From Verrucomicrobiota bacterium (GTDB lineage Bacteria > Verrucomicrobiota > Verrucomicrobiia > Opitutales > Opitutaceae): a DNA stretch of 8,324 nt. Both the position numbers and the translations under genes were made by a program. A model generated the notes under the pieces. The model did no database searches, was not told where the DNA came from, and worked only from the letters and a program-made list of their open reading frames with translations. The first letter of the stretch is position 1. Each line of letters opens with the position of its first letter. Shown here in pieces: positions 7,330 through 8,324 of the stretch. The stretch is from NCBI GenBank assembly GCA_023410155.1, contig JAEYQF010000237.1:1-8324 (forward strand). Reading direction: 5' to 3'.

Positions 7330-8247
7330 GAGTTTGCGCAGCACCCGCAATTTCGCGGAGCGGCTGCGGGGGTTCTCGGTTTGTTCGCTCTCGCCCGGCA
7401 CCACCGGGCGACGTGTGAGTGGCTCCGCGAGCTTCACGCGCAAATCCTGCGGCCGGTTGTCATTCTCGCTCTCCGGCTGACCGCACATGCGGCGGAAAAA
7501 GTGTTTTACCGGACGATCCTCCAGCGAATGGAAACTGATCACCGCGAGCACGCCGCCACTCGCGAGCTTCTCGAACGCTGCCGGCAACGCGCGCTCGATC
7601 GCGCCGATCTCGTCGTTCACCGCGATCCGGATGCCTTGGAAGCTGCGCGTCGCCGGATGCAGGCGCGACGTGTGTCGATCCTTCGCCGGAATCGCCGCCG
7701 CGATCACCTCGGCCAACGTCGCCGTGCGTGCGAGCGCACCCGAGCCACGCGCGGCCATGATCGCGCGCACCACGCGGCGCCAGTGCTGCTCTTCGCCGAA
7801 ATCACGGATCGCACGGACCAGCATCTCCTCCGTCGCCGTCTCGAGCCAGCGGCTCGCGGGCACTCCGCTGCGGGGATCCATCCGCATGTCGGCGGGCGCA
7901 TCATTGCGAAACGAAAAACCACGCTCCGCCTCATCGAGCTGAAACGACGAGACACCGAGATCGAACAAGATGCCGGCGAAGCCCGTCGCTTCGATCTCGG
8001 CCAACCGGCCAAAATCGCGATCGATGAGCGTGAAACGCTCTCCGAATTCCGCCGTGAGCTTTTCCGCCCGCGGTTGCGCAGCCGGGTCGCGATCGAGCGC
8101 CATCACGCTCACGCCGTCGGCCGCTTCGAGAATTGCACGCGTGTGCCCGCCCCCGCCGAAGGTGCAGTCGAGGTAACGACCGCCGGCGCACGGCGCGAGA
8201 AACTCCAGCACCTCGCGGAGCAGCACAGGTTGGTGGCCAGGCGTCAT
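7327..8247 (-). CDS. rsmH: 16S rRNA (cytosine(1402)-N(4))-methyltransferase RsmH
   Basis: RsmH (MraW) is the cytoplasmic S-adenosylmethionine-dependent enzyme that methylates N4 of C1402 in 16S rRNA, in the ribosomal P site. From ATG at 8247 the product is 306 residues, the usual length. It begins with the canonical HQPVLLREVL (5-14), then has the SAM-binding YLDCTFGGGGHT (25-36), MALDRD (49-54), ILFDLGVSSFQLDEAERGFS (93-112), DMRMD (120-124), HPATRSFQGIRIAVNDE (197-213), ISFHSLEDRPVKHFF (237-251) and the C-terminal NPRSRSAKLRVL (292-303). The frame continues upstream to a GTG at 8310 and an ATG at 8277. I prefer 8247 because it matches the family N-terminus and has a modest GAGAG 7 nt upstream, while the other two lack a ribosome binding site. 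As the first gene visible in the cluster, it probably follows mraZ, which would lie outside the window. Confidence 0.97.
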   Translation of the reverse strand: MTPGHQPVLLREVLEFLAPCAGGRYLDCTFGGGGHTRAILEAADGVSVMALDRDPAAQPRAEKLTAEFGERFTLIDRDFGRLAEIEATGFAGILFDLGVSSFQLDEAERGFSFRNDAPADMRMDPRSGVPASRWLETATEEMLVRAIRDFGEEQHWRRVVRAIMAARGSGALARTATLAEVIAAAIPAKDRHTSRLHPATRSFQGIRIAVNDEIGAIERALPAAFEKLASGGVLAVISFHSLEDRPVKHFFRRMCGQPESENDNRPQDLRVKLAEPLTRRPVVPGESEQTENPRSRSAKLRVLRKL

Positions 8248-8285
8248 GGTGCGGCTCTCAGCGATTGCGGGCGCCATGGGAGGAA

Positions 8286-8305
8286 GTCCGCCGGCCTTGG
8301 CGGAC
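8286..8305 (-). other. Perfect 7-bp inverted repeat (possible hairpin) upstream of rsmH
   Basis: The arms GTCCGCC and GGCGGAC are exact reverse complements separated by 6 nt, giving a GC-rich hairpin 38 nt before the rsmH ATG. On the minus strand it is followed by TTCCTCCC, not a run of T, so it is a poor intrinsic terminator. It could be a weak terminator of the gene upstream, an attenuating or mRNA-stabilising stem in the leader, or chance in GC-rich DNA. The rest of the 8248-8324 leader shows no promoter I can support. Confidence 0.4.
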
Positions 8306-8324
8306 GACACGCAAAACGAGTCCA

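Noticed and set aside
8248..8310. A longer rsmH beginning at GTG 8310 or ATG 8277.
   Set aside because: Neither has a ribosome binding site and the added residues do not match the family N-terminus; the ATG at 8247 precedes the canonical HQPVLL motif and has GAGAG at a suitable distance. It is not fully excluded.

Overview
The window is a contiguous piece of a bacterial division and cell wall (dcw) cluster, carried entirely on the minus strand. In transcription order, from high to low coordinates, it holds rsmH (mraW), an ftsL-like gene, ftsI (class B penicillin-binding protein), murE, murF, mraY and the first 288 codons of murD, which runs off the left edge. This is the canonical dcw order. 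Only the far upstream side (where mraZ often lies) and the downstream side (rest of murD, then usually ftsW, murG and so on) are outside the window.

The organism is a high-GC bacterium with meso-diaminopimelate peptidoglycan, because MurE carries the DNPR motif. It therefore most likely has a Gram-negative type envelope. The general flavour of the proteins is compatible with Verrucomicrobiota, for example the Opitutales, but that placement is an impression from sequence style and not a demonstrated assignment.

Layout: 8324-8248 is a short leader with a perfect 7-bp GC-rich inverted repeat. 8247-7327 is rsmH, 7316-6927 ftsL, 6921-4990 ftsI, 4993-3389 murE (GTGA overlap with ftsI), 3387-1990 murF, 1983-868 mraY and 864-1 murD (partial). 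No junction exceeds 10 nt, so there is no non-coding stretch longer than the 77-nt leader and no room for RNA genes, mobile elements or arrays. I see none. Dense packing implies one polycistronic mRNA with translational coupling. Only ftsL and murE have a clear Shine-Dalgarno sequence.

The genes work together as follows. MurD, MurE and MurF are successive cytoplasmic ATP-dependent ligases that add D-Glu, meso-DAP and D-Ala-D-Ala to UDP-MurNAc. MraY moves the product onto undecaprenyl phosphate to form lipid I. FtsI cross-links septal peptidoglycan in the periplasm together with FtsL (and, elsewhere, FtsW, FtsQ and FtsB). RsmH methylates 16S rRNA and is a conserved passenger of the cluster.

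I found no novel system. The points worth a second look are the start of murE (a strong ribosome binding site implies a 36-residue N-terminal extension), a roughly 50-residue acidic low-complexity insertion in FtsI, unusual residues beside the catalytic Asp pair of MraY and in two MurF motifs, and the hairpin before rsmH.
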